This document shows positions 42,601-51,820 of a DNA stretch of 64,000 nucleotides, one piece after another (the first letter of the stretch is position 1; the number at the start of each line of letters is the position of its first letter). The position numbers were made by a program, and so were the translations under genes. The DNA is from an uncultured Maribacter sp. (GTDB taxonomy: Bacteria > Bacteroidota > Bacteroidia > Flavobacteriales > Flavobacteriaceae): positions 682,001 through 746,000 of the forward strand of contig NZ_CANMBB010000002.1 in NCBI RefSeq assembly GCF_947495965.1, written 5' to 3'. The notes under the pieces were generated by a model that saw only the letters and a list, made by a program, of their open reading frames with translations, had not been told where the DNA came from and searched no databases.

Positions 42601-43927
42601 GACCTGGAATACTTTCTCCCCCTACTAACAGCATTTTTTTTCCAAAAAAATCTGCTTCGGTTATCGCAAATATTTTAGAAACTTTATTTAGGTTTTTAAA
42701 ATTAGAATATTTTAAACCATCTGCTTTAGGCTGTAACATGTTTAAACCACCCCCCTCAGTACCAACCCATAAAGTGTTATTACTATCCTCATAAATAGAT
42801 CTTATTTTATCATAACTAAGGCTATTAGGATTCAATGTTTTTTTATAATGTTTAAAATACTTTCTATTGGGGTCAAATTTATTAATACCCCCACCATTAG
42901 TTCCTAACCATATAATACCAGTCTTATCTTTATAAAGAGATTTAATTATGTTTTTACTAAGCCCTAAAGATTGGTTACTTGGGTTGTATTTAAAATTATT
43001 TACCAACTTAATTTTCTCCAGTTGTTTTGAATTATCAAAAACATATAAACCAGAATTATTACCTACATATATGTGGTTTTTATGTGCTAATATGGAAGAA
43101 TATCGCCCATTTTGCACTTTTTTAAATATAGAGTTATCTTCTTCATCAGACTCTTCTACATAAATGCCTTTATTAGTAGCTAAAAAAAGCCTTCCTTTAT
43201 AATCTGTTGTGATTTCTTGTACCGTAAACCAATAGTTTGTAAATAAATTCTTTCTAATAAAATATAGAAGCCCATTTTCATCAATAGAAAGTTTATGTAG
43301 CCCTCTAATACTTCCAATCCATATTTCTCCTTTATCATCTTCATAAATACAGGAAACACTATTATTAAAACTCTTCTTATTTTTTCCAGAGCTTAAATGA
43401 AATTTTTTAAATTTTATACTATCCAAAGGTTTATTTAAATCTGCCATATTTAGACCCTCAGTAGTACCTACCCATAATCTATTTTTACTATCTAAAAAAA
43501 CATTTAAAATATAATTTCCGCTTAAAGAATTAGGGTTATTTTCATCATGTTTAAAAACTCTAAAAGTTTCTTTACTTCTATCAAAAAAATTTAATCCTCC
43601 ACCTGTTGTTCCCACCCAAAGGTTTCCTTTTTCATCTCCTGTTATTGCAAAAACAAGGTTACTAGATATTTGCCCCTTTTTACCAGATACTGGCTTATAA
43701 ACTTTAAAATTATAGCCATCGTATTTATTAAGTCCATCATGAGTAGCAAACCACATAAATCCAAGTTTATCTTGGTAAATATTATTTATATCACTTTGAG
43801 ACAAGCCATCATCAACCGTAATATGCTCAAAATAAGTAGATTCCTGGGCGCATAATAGATTAATAAAAAACAACCCTATTATTACCGTTTTTATAAAACA
43901 ATCTACAAGTATAACTCCTCTTCTCAT
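39683..43927 (-). CDS. Hybrid two-component system sensor/regulator (HTCS)
   Basis: A 1414-residue inner-membrane protein combining a complete signalling pathway. A signal/TM segment is followed by two periplasmic seven-bladed Reg_prop propellers (about 30-740, many repeats of the form GxxWxGTxGGGLN), a Y_Y_Y domain (about 770-835) and a TM helix (about 840-860). Next come HisKA with phosphorylated H878 in NVSHEFRTPL, HATPase (NLLSNAFKFT, GVGIGLSFTKSLIELHRG), a receiver with D1207 in TDVVMPKMDG, and an AraC-type DNA-binding domain at the end. HTCS proteins sense oligosaccharides and switch on polysaccharide loci. It is divergent from the susC-susD genes, its likely target. Confidence 0.96.
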   Translation of the reverse strand: MRRGVILVDCFIKTVIIGLFFINLLCAQESTYFEHITVDDGLSQSDINNIYQDKLGFMWFATHDGLNKYDGYNFKVYKPVSGKKGQISSNLVFAITGDEKGNLWVGTTGGGLNFFDRSKETFRVFKHDENNPNSLSGNYILNVFLDSKNRLWVGTTEGLNMADLNKPLDSIKFKKFHLSSGKNKKSFNNSVSCIYEDDKGEIWIGSIRGLHKLSIDENGLLYFIRKNLFTNYWFTVQEITTDYKGRLFLATNKGIYVEESDEEDNSIFKKVQNGRYSSILAHKNHIYVGNNSGLYVFDNSKQLEKIKLVNNFKYNPSNQSLGLSKNIIKSLYKDKTGIIWLGTNGGGINKFDPNRKYFKHYKKTLNPNSLSYDKIRSIYEDSNNTLWVGTEGGGLNMLQPKADGLKYSNFKNLNKVSKIFAITEADFFGKKMLLVGGESIPGLHKIELSKNKKNTANSMVPFSNTRGSVFSVMQDNLKNIWIGTYSKGIIRWKPDFNKKEFLIDYFSVDEGLSNQIVRNVYQDSKGDVWFATGDGLSRLKKEELKKNKPHFDIFRNEEGNPNSLSLNYILSLYESKKGEFWIGTFGGGLNKYIPAKDGGKAKFISYTEKDGLPNNVIKGILEAEDGSLWLSTNQGLSNFNPADITFKNYDINDGLQSNEFQELACLKRSDGEMLFGGINGFSAFYPNEIKENSFEAQTMITDFLISNKSIKQGVKINNHVILEKSINTTDSLNLNYSENSFSFEFAALHYAAPLKNKFAYKLEGFDKEWVNTTAEKRFATYTNLEPGKYTFMVKSSNNDAVWDSTPANIYIEIAPPFYRTTIAYIIYGVLLIGFLMSLWRYTIISTTKKHQLELDVIEKEKSEELQRIKLEFFTNVSHEFRTPLTLIKGPLEYLKENGKKLSEKTLDEQYDLMSKNTSYLLRLVNQLLDFRKINQGKMRLVMRHSNVLSFVQEIGEPFQFLARKKNINFSIISKDKELKSWFDHEALEKIMYNLLSNAFKFTPNEGDIEVKIATVQKMSYNYALTKKEEIPHLRIEVKDSGEGIENSKKNTIFERFYTEKGEKHKNSEGVGIGLSFTKSLIELHRGTIDIDTRETKGTNFIVYLPLQRDAYENIPEISCKEEVDSDFLARSSETELFAIGINDEIEDSPLSKSRSKFPILLVVDDNKDIRTFIKQALGDLYVIHEAENGEKGLQLAKKHVPNIILTDVVMPKMDGIQMCESLKSNKTTSHIPVLMLTAKSSEDSQLKGLTIGADDYISKPFSMQLLKLKLANILSSREGLRNKFNKTINFKPTEVTVTSVDEKFLKQAVEVVEKHMMNTDFSVEMLVKEMGMSRSNLYLKFKEITGLSSSEFIRNIRLKRAIQLLDTSGLSVKEIMYMTGFNTASYFSKCFKKQFGVVPRQYVRSLNKEAKENV

Positions 43928-44319
43928 TTAGTTAGCCTATATTTTATCTTTTATAAATTTTAATTTAAAAATGCGAAAAAAACGTCCAATATACTTGTGC
44001 TTATGGCTCAAGTTTTAAAACATATGATTAATAAGCATAAAACCTAAAGGCATCTAAAAAATGGTTTTACAAGATGTTTTTTATCAAAGACCAAGAAATT
44101 CTTAAAACACTTTTAATCAATTATATTTCCTACAATATAAAGATAAATAGAGCCCCAATTATTAACAAAAAATTACAAAACCATATTAAAATTTATTAAA
44201 CCTCAAAATTTTAACTCTTTTTAACATTTTCATCATATGTTCTAATATATAGGTCATATGAAAATTACTTTAGTATATAATTAACAAATATTTGTAACTC
44301 TAACTTAAAAAGAATTAAT
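43928..44319. other. Intergenic control region between HTCS and susC
   Basis: 392 bases with no ORF. CATATG occurs three times (44021, 44234 and 44255); the last two start 21 bases apart, two helical turns, and may be a direct-repeat site for the AraC-type output domain. A TGCTTAT / ATAAGCA dyad flanks the first copy (43998-44004 and 44031-44037). ACAAATATTTGT (44284-44295), a palindrome, lies 24 bases before susC. No consensus TAnnTTTG box is obvious for susC. Confidence 0.45.
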
Positions 44320-47300
44320 ATGAAATTTTGTTTAAAAGAAAATGTACACCTAAAACCCAAGCCTTGGCTACTTGTTTTAGCGTGTATCTTTGGTTTTGCA
44401 ACACTACATGCGCAAACACAAACTATTAGTGGTACTGTAAGCGATAATGGAGGCCCACTCCCTGGCGTAAGTATTGTAGTAAAAGGAACCTCTACTGGAG
44501 CTGTTTCTGATTTTGATGGGAATTATACCATTAATGCTAATGGAACTGCAACCCTTATTTATAGTTACATTGGTTATTCCTCCAAAGAAATTAAAATTAA
44601 CAACCAAACCAACATTAATGTGGTACTACAGGAAGATGTATCGCAATTAGATGAAGTTGTAGTAGTAGGTTACGGAACTCAAAAGAAAAAAGAAGTTACT
44701 GGAGCTGTTGTTTCTGTAAAAAATGAAGAGTTAGCAAAAACAACTACTGCAGATATTGGTACTGCTCTTCAAGGACAAATAGCTGGTGTAAATGTTACAT
44801 CTGGTTCTGGTGCTCCGGGTGAACAGGCTAATATCTTAATTCGCGGTTTTAGCTCTTTAATAGAAGGACAAAACAGTCCTTTATATGTTGTAGATGGTAT
44901 TCCTTTTGATTCTGACCCACAATTAAGTATTAGTGAAATTGAATCTATTGATGTTCTTAAAGATGCCGCATCTGCATCTATTTATGGTACTCGTGGTGCT
45001 GGTGGTGTTATTCTTATTACCACGAAACAAGGTAAAGTTGGTGAAATGAATATTCGTTTAAATTCTGAATATGGAATTCAAGACATTACATCTAATTTTA
45101 ATGCAATGTCGCCAGAAGAATACACTTATATTCATTTATTAAGAGGTGCATTAAATACAAACAAACCACAAGGTGGTGTTGATGGAGATATTCACAGGAA
45201 TTCTAGTTATTTTACAAACAATACTAATATTGGAGATGTCTTATTAAACAACAACGCTCCAATACAAAACCATTCGGTTAATGTTTCTGGTGGTAAAGAT
45301 GGTTTAACCTATAATTTTAATGCAAACTTTTTTCAACAAGAGGGTAGTTTTTATAGTTCAGATTATAAAAGATTTAATGTACGTTCTAACACAGAGTTTA
45401 CAAAAGGAAAATGGAAAATTACTACTGGTATAACAGCCAAAAGAGATGAAAGGTTAGTTCCTTTTTCTGGGATGATAAATAGAATTTATCAATATCGTCC
45501 ATTTCAACCAGAAATTAATTTAGATGACGATGTAGCTTCTAACATATCTGAAGTTAGCTTAGATGACCCTAACAATGACTGGAAACTTAACGAAGCAAGA
45601 AGACTTGCAAACGCAGCTAGATTACTAAAAACAGATGATCAAAGAAATGGTAATAGCTATACTGGAAACGTGCAGTTTAATTACCAAGCAATAAAAAACC
45701 TAACCGTAACTGCAAGATTTGCCGCAACATACTCGGATCAAAAATGGGTTAGAAAAATTCCAAGGTTTGATATTTTTAATACCGAAGGAGAATTAATATC
45801 TAATCCAGATAATATTACATCTAATACAACAACGAATATAACATCTTCTAAAATTACTTCAGAACAGTTTCTTAACTATAAGAATCAGTTTGGTAAACAC
45901 AACTTAACCGTTTTAGTTGGTACTTCTTTTGAAAAATCTACAAATGAGCGTGCTCAATTTGAAGTAAGAAACAATTTGCACCCAGCTATAACGGTTGCAG
46001 ATAACTATGAATTAGTTTGGGATGTAGAGTCTGGTGGCTTTGATTTTGAAAGAACACTAATGGGAAATATTGGAAGAATACAATATAACTATGATGGTAA
46101 ATACCTTTTTAGTGCCAGTGGAAGATATGATGGATCTTCTCAATTTAGTAAAGAAAACAGATGGGGATTCTTTCCTTCTGTTTCTGTAGGTTGGAACATA
46201 TCAGACGAACCTTTCTGGGAACCTTTAAAAGAAGTGGTTAACACTTTTAGAATGAGAGCTGGTTATGGTACTACTGGTAATGACAGGTTTGCTGCTTATA
46301 GCAACCAAACAGTAGTAGAAACTGCTAGAGACTATGTTTTTGGAAGCAATAACCCTTCTGGAGACATTAATAACCCATCTTCAGAACAAGTGAATCTTGG
46401 TACTACACAATTAGAATTTGGTAACCCTAACTTAAAATGGGAAACCAGTATAGAACAAAACCTAGGTTGGGATTTAGCTTTCTTTAAAAATAAATTTACA
46501 CTTAGTATGGATGTGTATACCAATGAAAAGCAAGATTTACTTTACCAAGTAGTTAACCCTCCTTCTACGGGTGTATCTGGTGAATACAGAAATACCATTT
46601 TTAATATTGGTAATATGGAAAATACTGGTATTGAGTATGCTTTTAAATACAACAACAGAAGTAAAAAAGGATTAAATTGGAATATTTCTGGTACCTATAC
46701 TAAAAATACAAATAGAGTAACGCAAACAAGTGTTAACAATCCTATTATTTACCTAGATAGAGGGTTTATTTCTGATGGAGGAACTAGAGAAATTGTAACA
46801 GTAATTACTGAAGGATATGAAGCTGCCTCTTTTTTCCTAAGAGAAACGGCTGGAATAATAAAAACACAAGAACAGTTAGAGGAATACCAACAAATAGATC
46901 CTAGTGCAAAATTAGGAGAGTTAATGTACGTAGACCAATTAACAGAAGACACGGATAATGACGGAATTGCGGATGCAGGAAATGGTGCTATAGATGATAA
47001 TGATAAGGTATATGCAGGTAGTGGAACACCAGATTTTGAAGCTGGTTTAAACTTTTCTGCAGATTATAAAGGCATTGATTTTAGTATGCAATGGTATGGT
47101 TCTTTTGGAGCGGAAATATTAAACGGTAGTAAAGCCTATGCATACCAAGTTGGTACTCATAAAGACTTATACTACTCATGGACGCAAAACAATCCTAATT
47201 CTAATATACCATGGTATGATGGAAATAATACTAAATCTTATCGCGGTGGGTCAGATTACTTTTTAGAGAATGGAGATTTTATAAGATTACGTAATATTTC

Positions 47301-47511
47301 TTTAGGATACTCTTTACCTCAAAAATGGATAGACAATATTGGTGTTAAGAAATTTAGAATCTATGTACAAGCACAAAACCCTTTAACAATTACAGACTAT
47401 TCTGGTTTTGATCCAGAAGCTGGGGGTAACGGACTAAGCACACGAGGTATTGACCAAGGAAAATATCCAATTTCTTCTCAGTACAAAGCGGGACTTCAAA
47501 TTCAATTTTAA
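44320..47511 (+). CDS. SusC/RagA-family TonB-linked outer-membrane transporter
   Basis: A 1063-residue outer-membrane protein. After the signal peptide (cleavage near LHAQTQ) come a CarboxypepD_reg-like domain (about 34-108, ISGTVSDNGGPLPGVSIVVKG), the TonB-box region DEVVVVGYGTQKKKEVTGAV, the plug (about 120-240 with IRGF, LYVVDGIP and ASASIYGTRGAGGVILITTK) and a large barrel ending KAGLQIQF. SusC proteins import glycan oligomers with a SusD lid. It follows the divergent HTCS gene and precedes susD by 11 bases. Confidence 0.97.
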   Translation: MKFCLKENVHLKPKPWLLVLACIFGFATLHAQTQTISGTVSDNGGPLPGVSIVVKGTSTGAVSDFDGNYTINANGTATLIYSYIGYSSKEIKINNQTNINVVLQEDVSQLDEVVVVGYGTQKKKEVTGAVVSVKNEELAKTTTADIGTALQGQIAGVNVTSGSGAPGEQANILIRGFSSLIEGQNSPLYVVDGIPFDSDPQLSISEIESIDVLKDAASASIYGTRGAGGVILITTKQGKVGEMNIRLNSEYGIQDITSNFNAMSPEEYTYIHLLRGALNTNKPQGGVDGDIHRNSSYFTNNTNIGDVLLNNNAPIQNHSVNVSGGKDGLTYNFNANFFQQEGSFYSSDYKRFNVRSNTEFTKGKWKITTGITAKRDERLVPFSGMINRIYQYRPFQPEINLDDDVASNISEVSLDDPNNDWKLNEARRLANAARLLKTDDQRNGNSYTGNVQFNYQAIKNLTVTARFAATYSDQKWVRKIPRFDIFNTEGELISNPDNITSNTTTNITSSKITSEQFLNYKNQFGKHNLTVLVGTSFEKSTNERAQFEVRNNLHPAITVADNYELVWDVESGGFDFERTLMGNIGRIQYNYDGKYLFSASGRYDGSSQFSKENRWGFFPSVSVGWNISDEPFWEPLKEVVNTFRMRAGYGTTGNDRFAAYSNQTVVETARDYVFGSNNPSGDINNPSSEQVNLGTTQLEFGNPNLKWETSIEQNLGWDLAFFKNKFTLSMDVYTNEKQDLLYQVVNPPSTGVSGEYRNTIFNIGNMENTGIEYAFKYNNRSKKGLNWNISGTYTKNTNRVTQTSVNNPIIYLDRGFISDGGTREIVTVITEGYEAASFFLRETAGIIKTQEQLEEYQQIDPSAKLGELMYVDQLTEDTDNDGIADAGNGAIDDNDKVYAGSGTPDFEAGLNFSADYKGIDFSMQWYGSFGAEILNGSKAYAYQVGTHKDLYYSWTQNNPNSNIPWYDGNNTKSYRGGSDYFLENGDFIRLRNISLGYSLPQKWIDNIGVKKFRIYVQAQNPLTITDYSGFDPEAGGNGLSTRGIDQGKYPISSQYKAGLQIQF

Positions 47512-47570
47512 TATAAAACAGATTGAATATGAAAAATATACAGATACAATTCTTAAAAGATATTTTAAAA

Positions 47571-49487
47571 ATGAAAAAGACATTATTAACACGAATAATT
47601 CCTCTTATACTGCTTGCTATAAGTTTTCAAGCATGTGTAGACGAATTAGATCAAGTAAATCCAAATGCACTAACACTGGATACTTTTTGGCAAAATTCGG
47701 GTGATCTAAACGCTGGTTTAAATGCAACGTACGCATCTCTTAGAGACGAAAATATATTGGGGATTTTATGGGATTACACTCGTACCGATATTGCTGTTCC
47801 ATTTTCTCAGAGATCCAACTCAACTGGGAACCCTATTTACGACCAAACTTTTGATTTAAGTACTAATGAAGTTCAAAATAAATGGGACGCATGCTATAGA
47901 GGAGTCTTTAGAGCAAACCAAGTTATAGATGCGTATAATAGAATAGAATCTACTTATACTACAGATGATGCTAAACAAGCAGGAATATATGTGCTAGCAC
48001 AAGCTAGAGCTTTAAGAGGATATTTTTATTATGAATTACACAGCTCTTTCAACCAAGGTTCGGTTCCAATTTTTGAAACAGTACCAGAAAATTTTGATGA
48101 GTTTCAAATATCCTTTTCTTCATCTGAAGATGTAAAAACATTTTACAGAGCCGATTTACAATTTGGTATGGAAAACTTACCTGCAACATATAATGCTTGG
48201 CAAACAGAAGCTGGAAATGGTAATTTAGGACGTATTACAGGTGGATTTTGTGAAGCTTTAATAGGGAAAAGTTACATGAATGATAATGATTTTACTAATG
48301 CAGAAATATATTTAAAAAATATAATAGACAATTACGATTATGCTTTAGTAGATGATTTAGCGAAATGTTTTACAGGTATTGATGAATTTAATTCTGAATC
48401 TATATTTGAAATTAATTACTCTTATGATGCTAACCCATTAGGTCTTGACGAACAAAACCTTTCACAAAGAATTGCTAGTTTTTTAAATGATGGAAATAGA
48501 ATTCAATTTACATCATGGTTAACTCTTAAATATAGAGCAGAAAAACCAGATACTGCAGATCCTGCGAATTTAGTAAATAGAAATATTTACTTAGCCAATG
48601 GCGATTTAGATAGTATACAAGAAAACGTAGTAAGAATGTATAGCCTACGTATGGCAAACTCTATGTCTTCAGTAGACGATAGAGATTCTCCAATGTATGG
48701 TGTAGAAATGGCAGAATATGGTAGAGCTACCACTGCTGCCCCACATGCAAGACAATTTGCAAATTTTGTTAAAAAATTCACATCATGGAACACCCCTAAC
48801 GGTGGTTTAGGAGAAGACGAAAGTCCTGAAGCCGATCAAAGGTCAGAAGTTAATATCCCTATCATGCGTTTAGCAGAAGTATATCTTATGTATGCAGAGT
48901 GTATGGTAGAAAAAGGAGACCTTACTGAGGCTCTTAAATATATTAACCGTATTAGAAAACGCTCTCACCTTATCTTATTAGGAAATGAATCTATCGGGGA
49001 ATTTGCAGGCTCTACAACTACTTATATGAATGATATTGATTTAGACCCTACTAATGGAGAAGAACCCGTTACGCTATCTAACTTAATGGAACATTTAAGA
49101 TTTACAGAAAAACCATTAGAATTATCTTTAGAAGATAACAGAACCATAGATTTAAGACGTTGGGGAGTTTGGAAACAGCAACTAACACATATTGCACAAT
49201 TCCAATATGACGCTTATCATTATAAAAATAATTCTATGGGGAAAAGTCCAACCAGATGGAGATGTTTTATAGTACCTACAGGAGAAGAACCTTCATATTC
49301 AGACCCTAATCTTCCTCCTTATCCATTTAGAAATACTGCTAATATTCAGACAAATGCTAATAGAAGAACCCAAGAACCACATTTAAGAGATCATTTATTA
49401 GGATCGCAGAATTTTAGTGAAGACTTACATTCTTATCTTCCTATTCCTCAAGATGAGATTAACTCTAACTTAAACTGGGACCAATAA
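47571..49487 (+). CDS. SusD/RagB-family surface glycan-binding lipoprotein
   Basis: About 638 residues from MKKTLLTRIIPLILLAI at 47571, which gives a proper lipoprotein signal ending SFQAC; longer upstream starts at 47523 or 47529 would bury it. The N-terminal SusD-like part has helical repeats (GRITGGFCEALIGKSYMND). The RagB/SusD C-terminal part has NIPIMRLAEVYLMYAECMVEKGD, ALKYINRIRKR, DNRTIDLRRWG and a closing YLPIPQDEI. It forms the lid of the SusC transporter and binds the glycan outside the cell. The target glycan is unknown. Confidence 0.95.
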   Translation: MKKTLLTRIIPLILLAISFQACVDELDQVNPNALTLDTFWQNSGDLNAGLNATYASLRDENILGILWDYTRTDIAVPFSQRSNSTGNPIYDQTFDLSTNEVQNKWDACYRGVFRANQVIDAYNRIESTYTTDDAKQAGIYVLAQARALRGYFYYELHSSFNQGSVPIFETVPENFDEFQISFSSSEDVKTFYRADLQFGMENLPATYNAWQTEAGNGNLGRITGGFCEALIGKSYMNDNDFTNAEIYLKNIIDNYDYALVDDLAKCFTGIDEFNSESIFEINYSYDANPLGLDEQNLSQRIASFLNDGNRIQFTSWLTLKYRAEKPDTADPANLVNRNIYLANGDLDSIQENVVRMYSLRMANSMSSVDDRDSPMYGVEMAEYGRATTAAPHARQFANFVKKFTSWNTPNGGLGEDESPEADQRSEVNIPIMRLAEVYLMYAECMVEKGDLTEALKYINRIRKRSHLILLGNESIGEFAGSTTTYMNDIDLDPTNGEEPVTLSNLMEHLRFTEKPLELSLEDNRTIDLRRWGVWKQQLTHIAQFQYDAYHYKNNSMGKSPTRWRCFIVPTGEEPSYSDPNLPPYPFRNTANIQTNANRRTQEPHLRDHLLGSQNFSEDLHSYLPIPQDEINSNLNWDQ

Positions 49488-49504
49488 AATAAAGAATTAG
49501 AATT

Positions 49505-51556
49505 ATGAAAAATATAAAGAATTTATTTAAAACCATATTTTTGGTATCACTGGCACTCTTTATTGCCTGTGATGATAATGAATATGAGGCTCCGGAAACA
49601 TTCACAGATTTATCTATAACTTTTACTACTGGCGCCTCTACAGATAGAGTATCTACCGTAAATGGCTTTTTCTCTTTTAGTGATTTATCTGCAGGAGCAA
49701 TAGAACAGGAATGGAGAATTCCTGAAAGTGCATTTTTCTTAGAAGGGCCTATTCCTAACAACTTAGATAATCATGATGAGTATATCATTAATCCTGGCGA
49801 AACAGTTTCTACAGATAAAACGGTTCATGTTATGTGGACTAAAGGAGATACTCTTACCAAAGTAGGCTACTATGCTGTATTCCCCGATTCTACTTCTTTT
49901 AGGTTCCCTGCTTATTGGGATTCTGATTTAGGAGAAGCGGTAGAAGACACTATACAAACCAACTTAATTAATGGCCAATGGGTAGCAGAATATGAATTTA
50001 TTATTGATGTATATGACTCTGTTGTTGCTACTCCAGAAGTAAGGTATTTAGATGAAACCATTTTAGACCATGAAAACACCTCTGCCATTACATTAAATTT
50101 TGGAGATCAATTAATCTTTGAAGATTTAAGTGGTTTGCTAGACAATAATAATGCCCGTCCTAATACTACTAAATGGAGAGTGCATACTATTGAAGAAGAT
50201 GAAGATGACCAAACTAATGCATACAGCAATACTATAGAAAGGGTAGAATTAGATGAAAGAGTTTTAGATACTATTACATTTGATGAACTTGGTGATTTTA
50301 GAGTAGAATTAACTGCTACAAGAGTAAGAACAGAAAGATTAAGGGAAAACGAAAACATCTATGAAATACCAACAATAATAACTGTTATTCCTTTAACCGT
50401 ACCATTAACGCAAATTGGGCAAATAGATGAAACGGATTCTGATGTAATTGAAATTTCCTTAACACATAAAATAAAACCTATAGAAAACTCTGTAGTTGGC
50501 AATTTTATAGTAGAAGTTGATGGAGCTATGAAAAGTATAGAATCTGTAGCAAGAAATGCTAATGGTACAAAACTACTTATTACTTTAAACGAACCTTTAG
50601 CACCTGAAGATGAAGGCAAAACCGTAACAGTAGCATATGATGGGGCTAGTGATGAATTAAAGTCTTATGATTTAAGATCATTAGATGCCTTTGATGCCTT
50701 ACCAATTAATGTTTATGTTCCTTCTCCAATGATTCAGACTGGTACTATCATAGAATCTTCTAATCAAAAAATACTAATCCCTTTTGATCAAGACATAGAT
50801 CCAGCATCTATTTCTGATTCTGCTAACGCTGCTGCTGGCTTTACTGTAACTTTAAATGGTGGTAGTGGTACAATTTCTACTGTTGCGGTAAATGCTGACG
50901 ATGCTAAAACTCTTGAAATTGACTTAGTAGAAGGAGTGTATACAGATGATGTGATAATGATTTCTTATACCGGCCCTGGAGATATTAAATCTGTAGGAGG
51001 TGGTAGTATTTCAGATTTTTCAACTTTAACTTTAGAACCCTATAAATTAAATTTACTAACAGATGGTGGTTTTGAGGGCAACTTTGGAGACTACTGGGTA
51101 GAAGGAGCCAGTGGCACTGGAGCAACAGTAGAGTTAAGTACTGATGTTGCATTTGAAGGTACCCAAAGTGCTAAATTAACAGCTTTAAAGCCTCGTTTAG
51201 AATCTGGCGCCTCTCTTAACTATGAAGCTGCAACTTACGGTATTTCTTATAGAAGATACATACTATCTTCATCGGTAACTCTTGATGATGCTTTTCATCA
51301 AAAAAATCATGGTGATAAAATTTGGTTCGATTCTTCTGATGGGACATCTGCAAAAACGCCAAGATGGTATGGTGCAGATTACCCAGCTGGTACAGCACCT
51401 GCATTAGACACATGGGTTTATGTTGAAGCAGAAACTACTTTTACAGCAGAAGCATTAAATAAAATCGTAAGAATACAACCAGTACCTACTTCTGGAACAG
51501 ATTACACTGTTTATTATGATGATTTTAAAATCTACAAAATAAACAAAAGACCTTAG
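49505..51556 (+). CDS. Large surface lipoprotein with Ig-like repeats and C-terminal carbohydrate-binding-like domain
   Basis: A 683-residue lipoprotein (signal ending LFIACDDN) in the SusE/SGBP position after susD. The N-terminal and middle parts look like PKD/Ig-type beta domains (TITFDELGDFRVELTATRV near 250). Two SwmB-like repeats follow (residues about 300-510), each with a DxDxISxxNF-like pattern. The last 160 residues (LLTDGGFEGNFGDYWVEGAS onward, ending DYTVYYDDFKIYKI) look like a carbohydrate-binding jelly roll. No hydrolase motif is visible. It probably helps capture glycan at the surface. Confidence 0.8.
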   Translation: MKNIKNLFKTIFLVSLALFIACDDNEYEAPETFTDLSITFTTGASTDRVSTVNGFFSFSDLSAGAIEQEWRIPESAFFLEGPIPNNLDNHDEYIINPGETVSTDKTVHVMWTKGDTLTKVGYYAVFPDSTSFRFPAYWDSDLGEAVEDTIQTNLINGQWVAEYEFIIDVYDSVVATPEVRYLDETILDHENTSAITLNFGDQLIFEDLSGLLDNNNARPNTTKWRVHTIEEDEDDQTNAYSNTIERVELDERVLDTITFDELGDFRVELTATRVRTERLRENENIYEIPTIITVIPLTVPLTQIGQIDETDSDVIEISLTHKIKPIENSVVGNFIVEVDGAMKSIESVARNANGTKLLITLNEPLAPEDEGKTVTVAYDGASDELKSYDLRSLDAFDALPINVYVPSPMIQTGTIIESSNQKILIPFDQDIDPASISDSANAAAGFTVTLNGGSGTISTVAVNADDAKTLEIDLVEGVYTDDVIMISYTGPGDIKSVGGGSISDFSTLTLEPYKLNLLTDGGFEGNFGDYWVEGASGTGATVELSTDVAFEGTQSAKLTALKPRLESGASLNYEAATYGISYRRYILSSSVTLDDAFHQKNHGDKIWFDSSDGTSAKTPRWYGADYPAGTAPALDTWVYVEAETTFTAEALNKIVRIQPVPTSGTDYTVYYDDFKIYKINKRP

Positions 51557-51590
51557 ATTAATAGTTTAGTTTAAGTAGTTAATTCAATTA

Positions 51591-51623
51591 AAGCCCATTT
51601 GACGTGTATCAAATGGGCTTTTT
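51591..51623 (+). terminator. Rho-independent terminator of the susCD operon
   Basis: AAGCCCATTTGA / TCAAATGGGCTT is a 12-bp perfect stem with a six-base loop and a T-run, 35 bases after the last gene of the locus. Confidence 0.88.
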
Positions 51624-51751
51624 AACACTCAACTTTTGCTGTATTTTTTTATAATAAATATCATAAAAAACTTGTCCATTATATTTTCATTATAAAATGC
51701 GTATAATTAGAGTTTATCTTATATTAACTATTAAGAAAGATATATAAAAAT

Positions 51752-51790
51752 AAAAAGACTCTAAGAGCTTGTAATTCTTAGAGTCTTTTT
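51752..51790. terminator. Bidirectional terminator downstream of carB
   Basis: AAAAAGACTCTAAGA / TCTTAGAGTCTTTTT is a 15-bp perfect stem with a nine-base loop, 30 bases after the carB stop on the minus strand. It can also back up the susCD terminator. Confidence 0.85.
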
Positions 51791-51820
51791 TATAAATAAA
51801 TTCTATATAATAAAAATGTA

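Noticed and set aside
47450-47704. An 84-codon ORF spanning the susC-susD junction
   Set aside because: It is a shifted-frame reading of the end of susC and the start of susD; both real genes explain the DNA.
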